Assembly: GCA_913058575.1 (NCBI GenBank)
Contig: CAJXRF010000032.1
Location: 1-56,061, forward strand
DNA from: an uncultured Bermanella sp.
Lineage (GTDB): Bacteria > Pseudomonadota > Gammaproteobacteria > Pseudomonadales > Oceanobacteraceae
Direction: 5' to 3'
Length of the DNA stretch: 56,061 bases
Positions within the stretch are counted from its first letter, which is position 1. Each line of letters opens with the position of its first letter. The notes below the pieces were generated by a model. It saw only the letters and a list, made by a program, of their open reading frames with translations, did no database searches and was not told the DNA's origin. The translations under genes were made by a program, and so were the position numbers. Below are positions 24,635 through 33,806 of the stretch, one piece after another.

Positions 24635-25837
24635 ATGACAACTCAGCAAAATATCCTTGTGCTCAATTGCGGCAGCTCTTCCCTTAAATTTGCCGTTATC
24701 CAACCCTTATCGCAGCAAGTATTAATTCACGGCTTAGCTGAACGCCTAGCAAGCAATAGTGCACAAATTCAATACACACTTGCAGGGCAAGCTGATAAAC
24801 ACACTCTCACCCCTTCCCAAACAGACCATCAAGGGGCCATCGAATGCGTTATTTCGCTTCTGCAAACGCAAGATCTCCTAACGAGTTTGGCTGGCGTCGG
24901 TCACCGCGTCGTACACGGGGGAGAGGCTTACAGTGAATCTTTATTATTAACCAATGAATCCATTAACGACTTAAAAACACTTCACCACCTAGCGCCTTTG
25001 CATAATCCCGTGAACTTGTTAGGCATAGAAGCCATCACTCAATTGCTACCTAAGATTTCACAAGTAGCCGTATTCGATACCGCTTTTCACCAAACCCTGC
25101 CCGAAGCTGCCTATTTATACGGCGTACCGCTAGAGCTTTATAAACAACACGGTGTTCGCCGATATGGCTTTCACGGCACCAGTTATCGATATGTCGGCCA
25201 AAAAGCCGCTCAGCTGCTTGGTAAAAACAGCGATGAATGCCATTTTTTGGTGGCCCACTTAGGCAATGGCTGCAGCGCTTGCGCCATTAAAAATGGCAAA
25301 AGTGTCGACACCTCCATGGGCATGACCCCGCTGGAAGGTTTAGTGATGGGCACTCGCAGCGGAGATGTGGACCCCGGTTTAATAGACTTTTTGTGCGAGC
25401 GCTTAAATCAACCTCTTAGTGAAATCATGAGCTTATTAAACAAGCAAAGTGGTTTGTTAGGACTGTCAGGTAAAACCAATGACATGAGGGAGGTTCAACA
25501 ACTTGCCGAGCAAGGCGACACCCGCGCCAATCTTGCTATTGAGGTATTTGCTTTCAAAATAGCCCGTTACCTAGGTGCCCTAGCTGTATCCTTACCCCGT
25601 ATTGACGCTCTGGTATTTACCGGTGGCATAGGCGAGAACGATCGCTTAACCCGTAGCCTGATTTTAGAACACCTTGCTATTTTAGGGTTTGAATTAGACG
25701 GCTCCCTGAACAAACAAAATGGTGATCACAAAGGTCGCATATCGACTCATGAAAGCACCCTTGCCATGGTGGTACCCACCGATGAAGAACGAATGATTGC
25801 CATCGATACCCACCAGCTTGTTAGCCGCGACCAATAA
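24635..25837 (+). CDS. ackA: Acetate kinase
   Basis: 400 residues, the usual length. The enzyme interconverts acetyl phosphate plus ADP with acetate plus ATP. Family motifs are present: 'ILVLNCGSSSLKFAV' at the start, VGHRVVHGGE, 'VFDTAFHQTLPEAAYLY', YGFHGTSYRYV, VAHLGNGCSACAI and 'DALVFTGGIGENDR'. It lies 15 bases before pta, forming the classic acetate operon in the order ackA-pta. It may share a transcript with the PilZ-like gene before it. Confidence 0.97.
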   Translation: MTTQQNILVLNCGSSSLKFAVIQPLSQQVLIHGLAERLASNSAQIQYTLAGQADKHTLTPSQTDHQGAIECVISLLQTQDLLTSLAGVGHRVVHGGEAYSESLLLTNESINDLKTLHHLAPLHNPVNLLGIEAITQLLPKISQVAVFDTAFHQTLPEAAYLYGVPLELYKQHGVRRYGFHGTSYRYVGQKAAQLLGKNSDECHFLVAHLGNGCSACAIKNGKSVDTSMGMTPLEGLVMGTRSGDVDPGLIDFLCERLNQPLSEIMSLLNKQSGLLGLSGKTNDMREVQQLAEQGDTRANLAIEVFAFKIARYLGALAVSLPRIDALVFTGGIGENDRLTRSLILEHLAILGFELDGSLNKQNGDHKGRISTHESTLAMVVPTDEERMIAIDTHQLVSRDQ

Positions 25838-25852
25838 TTTTTAGGATTCAAC

Positions 25853-27976
25853 ATGCTACACACTTTTTTTATTGCCCCTACTGAAATTAAAACCGGCTTA
25901 ACCTCCATTACCCTAGGATTAATTAGATCACTCGATCAATTAGGTCTAAAAGTCGCGGTGGGCAAACCCATTGCCCACTTAAAAGACAGTGACCGCCACC
26001 GCTCCATTGAAATGATTCGACATGCCACTGGCATTGAACCCCCGACCCCTATTAGCCTAAAAGCGGCACAAAGCATGGTGGGCAGTGGCAAGCAAGAGCG
26101 TTTAATGGAAGACGTGGTGGCCATGCATCACAAACTGAGTAAAGACGTTGACGTGGTAATTATTGAAGGCATCGTACCCGACAGAAACGAGCCGTATACC
26201 GCCAAACTGAATGTAGAAATGGCAAAAACTTTAGACGCTGAAGTGATATTAGTCACAGCCCCCTTTGGTCGCACCATGAATGAGCTCAAAGAGCACCTTA
26301 CCATGGCCACAGGTTTATACGGCGGGCACAAAAATAGAAACTTATTAGGCATTATTATAAATAAAGTAAATGCCCCTAAAAACCCCGCGATTCCCGTAAA
26401 AGATCAGGCCTCTATTAAAGCCAATGCAACCAGCACGCAATTGGCCATGGATCAATTAGCCCAACTGGAACAACACCACTTTAATATTTTGGGCATGATT
26501 CCATGGGACCCAGATTTGGTCGCGCCGCGAATTGACGACATTGCTAATTACCTACAGGCTCATTATTTACACACGCCAAAACAGTTGGGCCAACGGGTTA
26601 AAAATATTAGTTTATGCGCACGCACCGTCCCCAATATGGTCAGCGCCTTACAACCTGGCACACTGATCGTCACCCCAGGTGACAGAGAAGACATTTTACT
26701 GGCTGCTTCAATGGCTGCCAGTAATGGCGTGCCCTTGGCAGGGTTACTGTTAACCAGTGGCTTACAACCAGACTCCCGAGTAATGGATTTACTCACCCCA
26801 TCCTTAGAGAATCTGCCACTGCTAACCGTACAAACGGACACCTTTCAAACGGCCTCTCAACTGTCTAATATGGATGACGGTGTGCTACCTGATGATGTGG
26901 AACGAGTCGAATCCATCATGAATCACGTGGCTCAGAATATAAATGCAAAATACCTATCTGAGCGTTTACAGGTGGATCACGTGGCACGCTTAAGCCCAGC
27001 GGCTTTCCGCTATCAATTAGTTCAGCGTGCCCAAGCAGCCAATAAAAAAGTGGTACTTCCTGAAGGCGAAGAACCCAGAACCATACAAGCCGCCGCTATT
27101 TGCCAGCAAAGAGGCATCGCTCAGTGCATATTACTGGGCAACCCTGAACGCATAATCCAAAAAGCTGCGAGTTTAGGGGTTCAATTGCCAAAAGATTTGC
27201 AAATTCTCGACCCAGATGAGATTCGCGGCCAATATGTGCAACCCATGGTGGAATTAAGAAAACATAAAAACCTCAGTGCCCCCATGGCAGAAGCGCAACT
27301 GGAGGATACTGTGGTCATGGGTACCATGATGCTGGCCTTAAACGAGGTTGATGGCTTAGTCAGTGGCGCCATACATACCACCGCCAATACCATTCGCCCT
27401 GCTCTTCAACTTATCAAAACGGCTAAAAATGCCAAACTGGTTTCCTCTGTCTTCTTCATGTTATTGCCAGAACAAGTAATGGTGTATGGAGATTGTGCCG
27501 TTAACCCAGACCCAAATGCCGATGAATTGGCTGACATTGCCCTGCAAAGCGCACAAAGTGCCCTTGCATTTGGAATTCAACCCAAAGTAGCCATGATCAG
27601 TTACAGCACAGGATCATCCGGCTCGGGAAGCGATGTTGAAAAAGTACGCAGCGCCACACAAATAGCCAAAACCTTGATGCCCGACTTAATCATCGATGGG
27701 CCATTGCAATATGACGCGGCCACCACCGCTTCAGTGGCGGCCTCTAAAGCACCTAATAGTGAAGTGGCCGGCCTTGCCAGCGTGGTCATATTTCCCGACC
27801 TTAATACCGGTAACACCACATACAAAGCAGTGCAAAGAAGTGCTAAAGTTGTGAGCATTGGGCCCATGTTGCAGGGCTTAGCCAAACCAGTAAATGACCT
27901 ATCCCGCGGCGCTTTAGTGGAAGACATTATTTACACTATTGCCTTAACGGCTATTCAGGCTAACAGCAACGATTAA
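25853..27976 (+). CDS. pta: Phosphate acetyltransferase (long form)
   Basis: 707 residues, the length of E. coli-type Pta. It exchanges acetyl-CoA and phosphate for acetyl phosphate. The N-terminal P-loop-like region starts 'FFIAPTEIKTGLTSITLGL' (its usual Gly-rich Walker loop appears altered to PTEIKTGLTS). A DRTGG-like domain follows, and the C-terminal catalytic PTA domain runs from about residue 390 (KVVLPEGEEPRTIQAAAICQ) to the end, with SYSTGSSGSGSDVEKV and 'GPLQYDAATTASVAASKAP'. It is the second gene of the ackA-pta operon, and a hairpin follows it. Confidence 0.96.
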   Translation: MLHTFFIAPTEIKTGLTSITLGLIRSLDQLGLKVAVGKPIAHLKDSDRHRSIEMIRHATGIEPPTPISLKAAQSMVGSGKQERLMEDVVAMHHKLSKDVDVVIIEGIVPDRNEPYTAKLNVEMAKTLDAEVILVTAPFGRTMNELKEHLTMATGLYGGHKNRNLLGIIINKVNAPKNPAIPVKDQASIKANATSTQLAMDQLAQLEQHHFNILGMIPWDPDLVAPRIDDIANYLQAHYLHTPKQLGQRVKNISLCARTVPNMVSALQPGTLIVTPGDREDILLAASMAASNGVPLAGLLLTSGLQPDSRVMDLLTPSLENLPLLTVQTDTFQTASQLSNMDDGVLPDDVERVESIMNHVAQNINAKYLSERLQVDHVARLSPAAFRYQLVQRAQAANKKVVLPEGEEPRTIQAAAICQQRGIAQCILLGNPERIIQKAASLGVQLPKDLQILDPDEIRGQYVQPMVELRKHKNLSAPMAEAQLEDTVVMGTMMLALNEVDGLVSGAIHTTANTIRPALQLIKTAKNAKLVSSVFFMLLPEQVMVYGDCAVNPDPNADELADIALQSAQSALAFGIQPKVAMISYSTGSSGSGSDVEKVRSATQIAKTLMPDLIIDGPLQYDAATTASVAASKAPNSEVAGLASVVIFPDLNTGNTTYKAVQRSAKVVSIGPMLQGLAKPVNDLSRGALVEDIIYTIALTAIQANSND

Positions 27977-27985
27977 CAGTGGCAT

Positions 27986-28011
27986 AAAAAGTCCCTGCTT
28001 TTGGCCTTTTT
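27986..28011 (+). terminator. Probable terminator after pta
   Basis: A 9-bp stem (AAAAAGTCC/GGCCTTTTT, one mismatch) with an 8-base loop lies just after the pta stop. The right arm ends in a T run. It is the kind of A/T-flanked stem that works in both directions. Confidence 0.45.
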
Positions 28012-28078
28012 TACCCGTTACCTTAAAATCTGCGTACATTAATATAACTGTTCGCAGATGTTTTACTTGAGCAGAACT

Positions 28079-28972
28079 ATGTTTAATTTTTTACCTAAAA
28101 CCCTTGTGGGCATAATTGCCTCAGGCTTGTTACTTCTTAATGTACTCTTTTGGTGCTCTTGCTTACTGATTTTTGCTGTCATCAAGGTCATGATTCCCCT
28201 AAAGCATTGGCATAATTTAATCACCCCCATCCTCACTAAAATTGCCGAATGCTGGGTGAAATGTAACTCAGGTTGGATGGCGCTCACACAAAAAACCCAT
28301 TGGGATGTGCAAGGCTTAGCTAATTTACAATACAATGGTTGGTATTTAGTGAATGCTAACCACCAATCTTGGGTGGATATTTTAGTACTTCAGCATTTAC
28401 TAGGAGGAAGAATTCCTCTATTAAAGTTCTTTTTGAAACAAGAGTTAATTCGCGTACCCATTATGGGTTTAAGCTGGTGGGCACTGGATTTCCCGTTTAT
28501 GAAACGCTTTAGTCGCGAATACCTAGAAAAACACCCTGAAATGCGTGGCAAAGACTTAGAAACCACACGCATTGCCTGCAAAAAATTTGCACGTACTCCC
28601 ACCAGTGTGATGAATTTTATGGAAGGCACACGCTTTACCCCTTCAAAGCATAAAAAACAAAACTCTCCTTATCAGCATTTACTTAAACCAAAAGCCGGTG
28701 GCATTGCCTTTGCTATGAATGCCATGGGCGATAAATTTCAAAGTCTACTCAATATCACCATTGTGTATCCTGACGGCATTCCAAGTTTTTGGGATTTTCT
28801 AAGTGGGCGCATTAAGAATGTAAAAGTTCGCATCGAAGAGGAAGCCATTCCAATTCATTTTACTCAAAAAGATTACAATGAAGATGATGAATTTCGTGCC
28901 GAGTTTCAACAATGGACTCACGAAATGTGGCTAAAGAAGGATGCGCTCATCTCTGAATTGAGCAGCGATTAA
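28079..28972 (+). CDS. Lysophospholipid acyltransferase, YihG-like
   Basis: About 297 residues from the ATG at 28079 (weak SD, GAGCAG). An alternative ATG lies at 28058 with no clear SD. Two N-terminal membrane helices (about 8-40) precede a PlsC-type acyltransferase domain with NHQSWVD (HX4D), the 'FLKQELIRVPIMG' motif and EGTR (MEGTRFTP). This matches the YihG family of 1-acyl-glycerol-3-phosphate acyltransferase paralogues that tune membrane acyl chains. It stands alone between pta and cysK with hairpins on both sides. Confidence 0.88.
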   Translation: MFNFLPKTLVGIIASGLLLLNVLFWCSCLLIFAVIKVMIPLKHWHNLITPILTKIAECWVKCNSGWMALTQKTHWDVQGLANLQYNGWYLVNANHQSWVDILVLQHLLGGRIPLLKFFLKQELIRVPIMGLSWWALDFPFMKRFSREYLEKHPEMRGKDLETTRIACKKFARTPTSVMNFMEGTRFTPSKHKKQNSPYQHLLKPKAGGIAFAMNAMGDKFQSLLNITIVYPDGIPSFWDFLSGRIKNVKVRIEEEAIPIHFTQKDYNEDDEFRAEFQQWTHEMWLKKDALISELSSD

Positions 28973-29109
28973 ACAAGCTCTGCTTTTTAAAACTTCCTAT
29001 GAATTAATAAACCCAATCGTAGGAAGTTAACCCCTGTTATTACTTCCCTTTAAAGTCAGTTTTTGCTTCTATACTTGTCTCGCTTCCCTTCATTTATTCA
29101 AGGAACATC

Positions 29110-30072
29110 ATGCAAGTCTTTGACGATATCAGCCAGTCCATTGGCAACACGCCTCTAGTTCGCCTTAAAAAAATCACCGATGCCAATATTTTATTAAAAA
29201 TTGAAAGTCGCAACCCTGCGAATTCAGTGAAGTGTCGCATTGGAGCCAACATGATTTGGCAAGCAGAGAAAGACGGTCAATTAAAGCCAGGCATGGAAAT
29301 TGTTGAGCCTACAAGTGGTAATACGGGTATTGCTTTAGCTTTTGTAGGCGCTGCGAAAGGCTATCAAGTCACGCTAACCATGCCAGCGACCATGAGTGTT
29401 GAGCGTCGTAAGGTCATGAAAGCACTGGGAGCCAATATAGTACTCACTGAAGGCCCAAAAGGCATGAAGGGCGCCATTGATAAGGCTCAGGAACTGTTTG
29501 ACGAGTCGCCAGACACTCGGCTAATTCTTCAGCAGTTCAGCAACCCTGCTAATCCTGCCATTCATGAACAAACCACAGGGCCTGAAATTTGGAAGGATAC
29601 CGATGGCACCATTGATATTCTGATTGCAGGCGTGGGAACCGGTGGCACCATTTCAGGCATAAGCCGCTACATTAAAAAGACCCAAGGAAAGAACATAACC
29701 AGTGTGGCAGTAGAGCCTGCTGCGTCTCCATTAATTAGCCAAACCAAAGCAGGCGTACCGCTTACCCCTGCTCCTCATAAAATCCAAGGCATTGGAGCCA
29801 ACTTCATTCCAGACAATTTAGATTTAGAAATGGTCGACCAAGTGGAAACCATTGAAAATGACGAAGCCATTGAAATGGCGCAAAGATTGATGAAAGAAGA
29901 AGGCATTTTATGTGGTATCTCAGGAGGGGCCGCGGTGGCTGCGGCGTTAAAAGTGGCTAAACAAGATGGCAACCAAGGAAAAACTCTCGTGGTCATTCTA
30001 CCTGACTCGGGTGAGCGTTATTTATCAAGCCCTTTGTTTGAAGGCATGTTCAGCGCCAACGAACTAGCTTAA
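29110..30072 (+). CDS. cysK: Cysteine synthase A (O-acetylserine sulfhydrylase)
   Basis: 320 residues. It is a PLP enzyme forming cysteine from O-acetylserine and sulfide. The PLP lysine is Lys41 in [13 protein letters not shown]. '[11 protein letters not shown]' is the substrate loop, [11 protein letters not shown] binds the phosphate of PLP, and '[11 protein letters not shown]' is typical. It aligns closely with E. coli CysK rather than CysM (ESRNP...[32 protein letters not shown]). The start is preceded by AAGGAACATC. It is monocistronic, and a hairpin follows. Confidence 0.94.
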   Translation: MQVFDDISQSIGNTPLVRLKKITDANILLKIESRNPANSVKCRIGANMIWQAEKDGQLKPGMEIVEPTSGNTGIALAFVGAAKGYQVTLTMPATMSVERRKVMKALGANIVLTEGPKGMKGAIDKAQELFDESPDTRLILQQFSNPANPAIHEQTTGPEIWKDTDGTIDILIAGVGTGGTISGISRYIKKTQGKNITSVAVEPAASPLISQTKAGVPLTPAPHKIQGIGANFIPDNLDLEMVDQVETIENDEAIEMAQRLMKEEGILCGISGGAAVAAALKVAKQDGNQGKTLVVILPDSGERYLSSPLFEGMFSANELA

Positions 30073-30079
30073 ACCCCAC

Positions 30080-30109
30080 AGGGCTTTTATGTTAGTAAAT
30101 AAAAGTCCT
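30080..30109 (+). terminator. Hairpin after cysK
   Basis: An 11-bp stem (AGGGCTTTTAT/ATAAAAGTCCT, one G-T pair) with an 8-base loop lies eight bases after the cysK stop. No strong U run follows, so activity is uncertain. Confidence 0.4.
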
Positions 30110-30210
30110 ACATTCACTCGTTTTCACCCTCTATTTTTCTAATTATCCCCACCACCAAGTCTTTTAGACTAACATTATTGAAGGAATCATTTTTGGGGTA
30201 TAAAGGGTAA

Positions 30211-31650
30211 ATGCGCGGTACTAAAGCACTTGTTATTGAAGATGCCCTATCTCTCTCTAGCGCCATTGCCAGTGAGTTAGAGAACCGTTATGACATTGCC
30301 TGTGATATTGCCACTAACTTAGAAGAAGCTAAAACACTTCTTGAACAGTATTCTGACGAGTATTTTATTGCCTCGGTAGACTTGCAACTACCCGATTGCC
30401 AAACCGGCGAAGCGGTAGATTTGGTCAATAAATTTAAAGTCCCTGCTATTATATTTACCGGCCAGCAAGATCCTTCAATTAGAGAGCGCTTTAAAACCCA
30501 TGATCTTGTGGATTATGTATTCAAAACCGGTACCCACAGTATTCACTACATTTGTTGGCTAATTCAACGGGTGCAACTCAATAGTGCCATTACTGTATTA
30601 GTAGTCGATGACAGCCAAGCCGTAACCGTTTCATTAAAAAAGCTGTTAGGTAATCAGGGCTTTAAAGTGATTAGTGCTGAAGATGCCGCTCACTGCAGAA
30701 TTGCCATGAAGCAAGAGCCCGATATAGTGGTGCTAGATCAATATCTACCCGATGGCTTAGGCCATGAATTATGCCAAGAAATTCGCACCAAACACGATAA
30801 ACCTACATTACAAATCATTGGCCTAACCAGTAAAGTAGACGAAGATACCGCGGCCTTTTTTTTAAAAAATGGCGCCGATGACTTCTTAGCCAGTCCTTTT
30901 AATCCCGAAGAATTCACCAATCGAATTAATCACCGCGCCAGTTACATTGATCAAATTCGTGAGCTGAACAGGGTCAGTGAAGAGAAAAACCACTTTTTGG
31001 GCATGGCCGCTCATGATTTACGAAACCCTCTAGGCGTCATTCAGCAGGCCAGTAAGCGCCTATTTGATGGGGGATTATCTGAAGATCGCTTGAAATCATT
31101 AAAAGATATGATGCAAAAAAGCATTTCTTCCATGCAAATATTGTTAGATGATTTACTCGATATCAGTGCCATGGAAAAAGGAGAGTTAGAATTAAGACTC
31201 TTTACACTTAACCTGTCTGAACTGGTTAAAGAGCGGCTTCTTTTTTTTGAGCCTATAGCCCAAAAGAAAGACATAGAAATCGTGTCAACATTACCTGATA
31301 GCATCATGATAGAGCTAGACCCAACTCGTATCACGCAAGTGATCGATAACTTGCTCAGTAACGCTATCAAGTACTCCCCCAATAGAACCAAGGTCACAGT
31401 CGAGGCGCAAAAAGAGAATGCATTTATTCGAGTGAGTGTTTTTGATGAAGGTGCAGGCATTAAAACGAAGGACATCCCGCAACTCTTTAAAGCCTTTAAA
31501 CGATTAGGGCACAAAACCACCGGAGGAGAAACCAGCCACGGCCTGGGGTTATCCATTTGCTTGAAAATAATCAAAGCACACAAGGGTAAGATTGCTTATA
31601 AAGAAGCTTCAAGCAAAGGCAGCCACTTCTTTTTTGAGCTTCCTAAGTAG
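30211..31650 (+). CDS. REC-REC-histidine kinase
   Basis: 479 residues with no membrane helix: a cytoplasmic kinase with two N-terminal receiver domains. REC1 (about 1-125) has phospho-acceptor Asp57 (ASVDLQLPD) and Lys105. REC2 (about 127-245) has the Asp pair in VVDDS and Asp176 (VVLDQYLP), but the conserved Lys position reads Ser (ASPF). The HisKA H-box is AAHDLRNPLG (His268). The N-box is DNLLSNAIKYS, G1 is DEGAGI and G2 is SHGLGLSI, all intact. Domain order with receivers before the kinase is typical of phosphorelay sensors. The ribosome binding site AAAGGGTAA is close. It may interact with the neighbouring REC proteins. Confidence 0.9.
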   Translation: MRGTKALVIEDALSLSSAIASELENRYDIACDIATNLEEAKTLLEQYSDEYFIASVDLQLPDCQTGEAVDLVNKFKVPAIIFTGQQDPSIRERFKTHDLVDYVFKTGTHSIHYICWLIQRVQLNSAITVLVVDDSQAVTVSLKKLLGNQGFKVISAEDAAHCRIAMKQEPDIVVLDQYLPDGLGHELCQEIRTKHDKPTLQIIGLTSKVDEDTAAFFLKNGADDFLASPFNPEEFTNRINHRASYIDQIRELNRVSEEKNHFLGMAAHDLRNPLGVIQQASKRLFDGGLSEDRLKSLKDMMQKSISSMQILLDDLLDISAMEKGELELRLFTLNLSELVKERLLFFEPIAQKKDIEIVSTLPDSIMIELDPTRITQVIDNLLSNAIKYSPNRTKVTVEAQKENAFIRVSVFDEGAGIKTKDIPQLFKAFKRLGHKTTGGETSHGLGLSICLKIIKAHKGKIAYKEASSKGSHFFFELPK

Positions 31651-31713
31651 TGCCAAATGCAGCCTAAAACATGATGTTTTAAATACTACTCGCCGTTATT
31701 TTTTATCTACCGG

Positions 31714-32724
31714 TTAATGCTTGTCTGGCCCAAAGATCATTTCCAAACGGAAGCTGATGGCGGGCGTCGCTTCGTAATCCTGCTCTCTTGGCCAGGCCAT
31801 TTCAGGAATCACCTCTGCAAAAACAAAATGGCGATATATCTTTCGTCGATAACTCACCGTTAAAGCTGTATTATTCACTTTACTGATTGAATCAGTATCG
31901 CCAAACACCGCTACTTGATACACCATGGCCGCTCGCGAACTAAGCTCATGAAATATAGCAGCACTGGTACTCAAATCCGCAAAGTCATCGCTTAATATGT
32001 AGCCTGCATTGAAGCCTGTTCTAAAGTGGTAATGTAAGCTAATGGGCCTTAATAGACTGGCACTAAAATCAGAACCCCATTCAACATCGGTTCGCCAGTA
32101 AAGGGTTTGCAATAATCTAGAGCGCCAGTTTTCAAAATAATCGGTGCGCCGAGCGCGCAGCCTTGAAAAGTACACCGGCTCCCCTGACCAACGAACACCG
32201 TTATCCCAGCTCGATTTCCAGCGCTTGCCTTTCTTTAGTTCAACTCGTAATGCCGTTGAATATGTCACATTATCGGTGGTGCCGATCACATTGGTTTCTT
32301 TTTGAGTATCTTCATTCTCATCGGTTTCCACCAATAATTTAAAACGGTCACGGGTTCTAGGTAAAACCAACTTTAAATTAACGCCCATTTGATAATCGAC
32401 CCCATCCCCTCGAACACGGCGAGTGGTAAAAAATAGGCGCCCGTTACTGCCTGACGATTCGTCGTTGATAATTTCATCGTCGAAAAAAGCATCCATGAAA
32501 AAAGAATCAACCCCATCGTTCAGCCCTTCCACATAGTCACTGGCTAAACTACGGGACCAATCAAGAATTTCAATGGGCGTCTCTTCAACCATTTCCTCTT
32601 CAGGTTCTGGTTCAAAGTCTGCTCCAGGGGCGGCTGGCTCGGTCTCCATTATTTGAGGCACTACCGCGTTTGCCCAATTAATTGGCACAGTAAACCAAAT
32701 AAGCAATAACAAAAAACGAAGCAT
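31714..32724 (-). CDS. Predicted outer-membrane or periplasmic beta-rich protein
   Basis: 336 residues. A signal peptide ends near NWANA. Then comes a Pro/Glu-rich acidic stretch, then alternating hydrophobic strands rich in aromatics and Arg, which suggest an outer-membrane beta-barrel. The C-terminal strand ends in FRLEMIFGPDKH, not a perfect aromatic-terminated barrel end. I cannot name a family. Its start codon overlaps the fieF stop (TAATG), so it is translationally coupled to the metal efflux gene. A role linked to metals or envelope is possible, but this rests on position alone. Confidence 0.7.
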   Translation of the reverse strand: MLRFLLLLIWFTVPINWANAVVPQIMETEPAAPGADFEPEPEEEMVEETPIEILDWSRSLASDYVEGLNDGVDSFFMDAFFDDEIINDESSGSNGRLFFTTRRVRGDGVDYQMGVNLKLVLPRTRDRFKLLVETDENEDTQKETNVIGTTDNVTYSTALRVELKKGKRWKSSWDNGVRWSGEPVYFSRLRARRTDYFENWRSRLLQTLYWRTDVEWGSDFSASLLRPISLHYHFRTGFNAGYILSDDFADLSTSAAIFHELSSRAAMVYQVAVFGDTDSISKVNNTALTVSYRRKIYRHFVFAEVIPEMAWPREQDYEATPAISFRLEMIFGPDKH

Positions 32725-33593
32725 TAAGGGGCGGCCTTAGTGGGATCATGATGTATTAAAACGTCGGCGTAGGGATATTCTTTAATAATTTGTTTTTCGA
32801 TTCGGTCTCCAATTTCATGGGCAGACCAAAGGGCCAAATTTTCGTCAAGTTCTAGGTGAAATTGAATGAACATGTTAGGCCCAGATTGACGACAGCGAAC
32901 ATCATGACAACCCTCACTTCCTTGGGCACCGCTAACTAACTCATAAATACGCTGCTCCACATCAGGGAGCTGTCGATCCATTAAATCCTCAAAAGCTTTT
33001 GCTCCAACCCGCCAAGCATTCACACACAAAAAAGCACCAATGCCTAACGCCATTACCGAATCAGCCCAGAAGATCCCTATGCCTGCCAACACCATGGCCA
33101 ACAACACTGCGCCATTCATTAAAATATCCCCTTGATAATGCAAAGAGTCAGCTTCAACAATCAAGGAGCGGGTTTTACGCATGACACTTTTTTGAAACAA
33201 CACTAACGCCACAGTTAATACAATTGCCAAAACACTGACATAAATACCAATATGGGTATTCACCACTTGACGTTTATCAATCATGACGTCAAAGCTATTG
33301 AGCACAAGCACCACAGCCGAGCCAATCATAAATGCAGACTGTGCCAATGCCGCTATGGACTCTAATTTCCCATGACCAAACTTGTGATCTTCATCGGCAG
33401 GCACCAAAGCAAAGCGCAAGGCAACAAAATTCATGAACGACGTCATGCCATCCAGTAAAGAGTCGAGTAATGAACCCAATAGACTCACTGAGCCCGTGCT
33501 CCAATAAGCCCAAGTTTTGGCCACTATTAAAATAATAGCCACAACAATTGAGGCAAGCGTTGCCTGTCGACTTAGATGACCATAATCGCTCAT
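32724..33593 (-). CDS. fieF: FieF-like cation diffusion facilitator
   Basis: 289 residues from the ATG at 33593. The longer frame adds 25 residues that do not fit the family. Members export Fe2+/Zn2+ by proton antiport from the inner membrane. Six membrane helices are expected, with the metal site 'LLDSLLDG' in helix 2, 'HKFGHGKLESIAALAQS', 'LHYQGDILMNGAVLLA' in helix 5, and a cytoplasmic C-terminal domain with RQSGPNMFIQFHLE and HHDP. These segments match E. coli FieF closely, so the symbol is offered with fair confidence. The gene is coupled (TAATG) to the barrel-like protein downstream. Confidence 0.9.
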   Translation of the reverse strand: MSDYGHLSRQATLASIVVAIILIVAKTWAYWSTGSVSLLGSLLDSLLDGMTSFMNFVALRFALVPADEDHKFGHGKLESIAALAQSAFMIGSAVVLVLNSFDVMIDKRQVVNTHIGIYVSVLAIVLTVALVLFQKSVMRKTRSLIVEADSLHYQGDILMNGAVLLAMVLAGIGIFWADSVMALGIGAFLCVNAWRVGAKAFEDLMDRQLPDVEQRIYELVSGAQGSEGCHDVRCRQSGPNMFIQFHLELDENLALWSAHEIGDRIEKQIIKEYPYADVLIHHDPTKAAP

Positions 33594-33806
33594 ACCACGA
33601 TCCCTTACTGACAATAATAACCCTAGCATACCAAATACTTTGGAAGCACTGATGCCAGTATAAAACACTATGCGTAAGTAAAAATAGCAATCTTATTACT
33701 AAACGCTATAAGCTGATCAGGAAGTATTCACTGAAATAGGCTCGATGCCCTACCACTCCACACACGCCTGCTATGCTTTAAGTAACTGTGATTTTAAGGA
33801 AGATCC

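Noticed and set aside
31041-31583. 180-codon minus-strand frame inside the REC-REC kinase gene
   Set aside because: The sense strand carries intact kinase motifs. The antisense product is Ser-rich with no recognisable domain.
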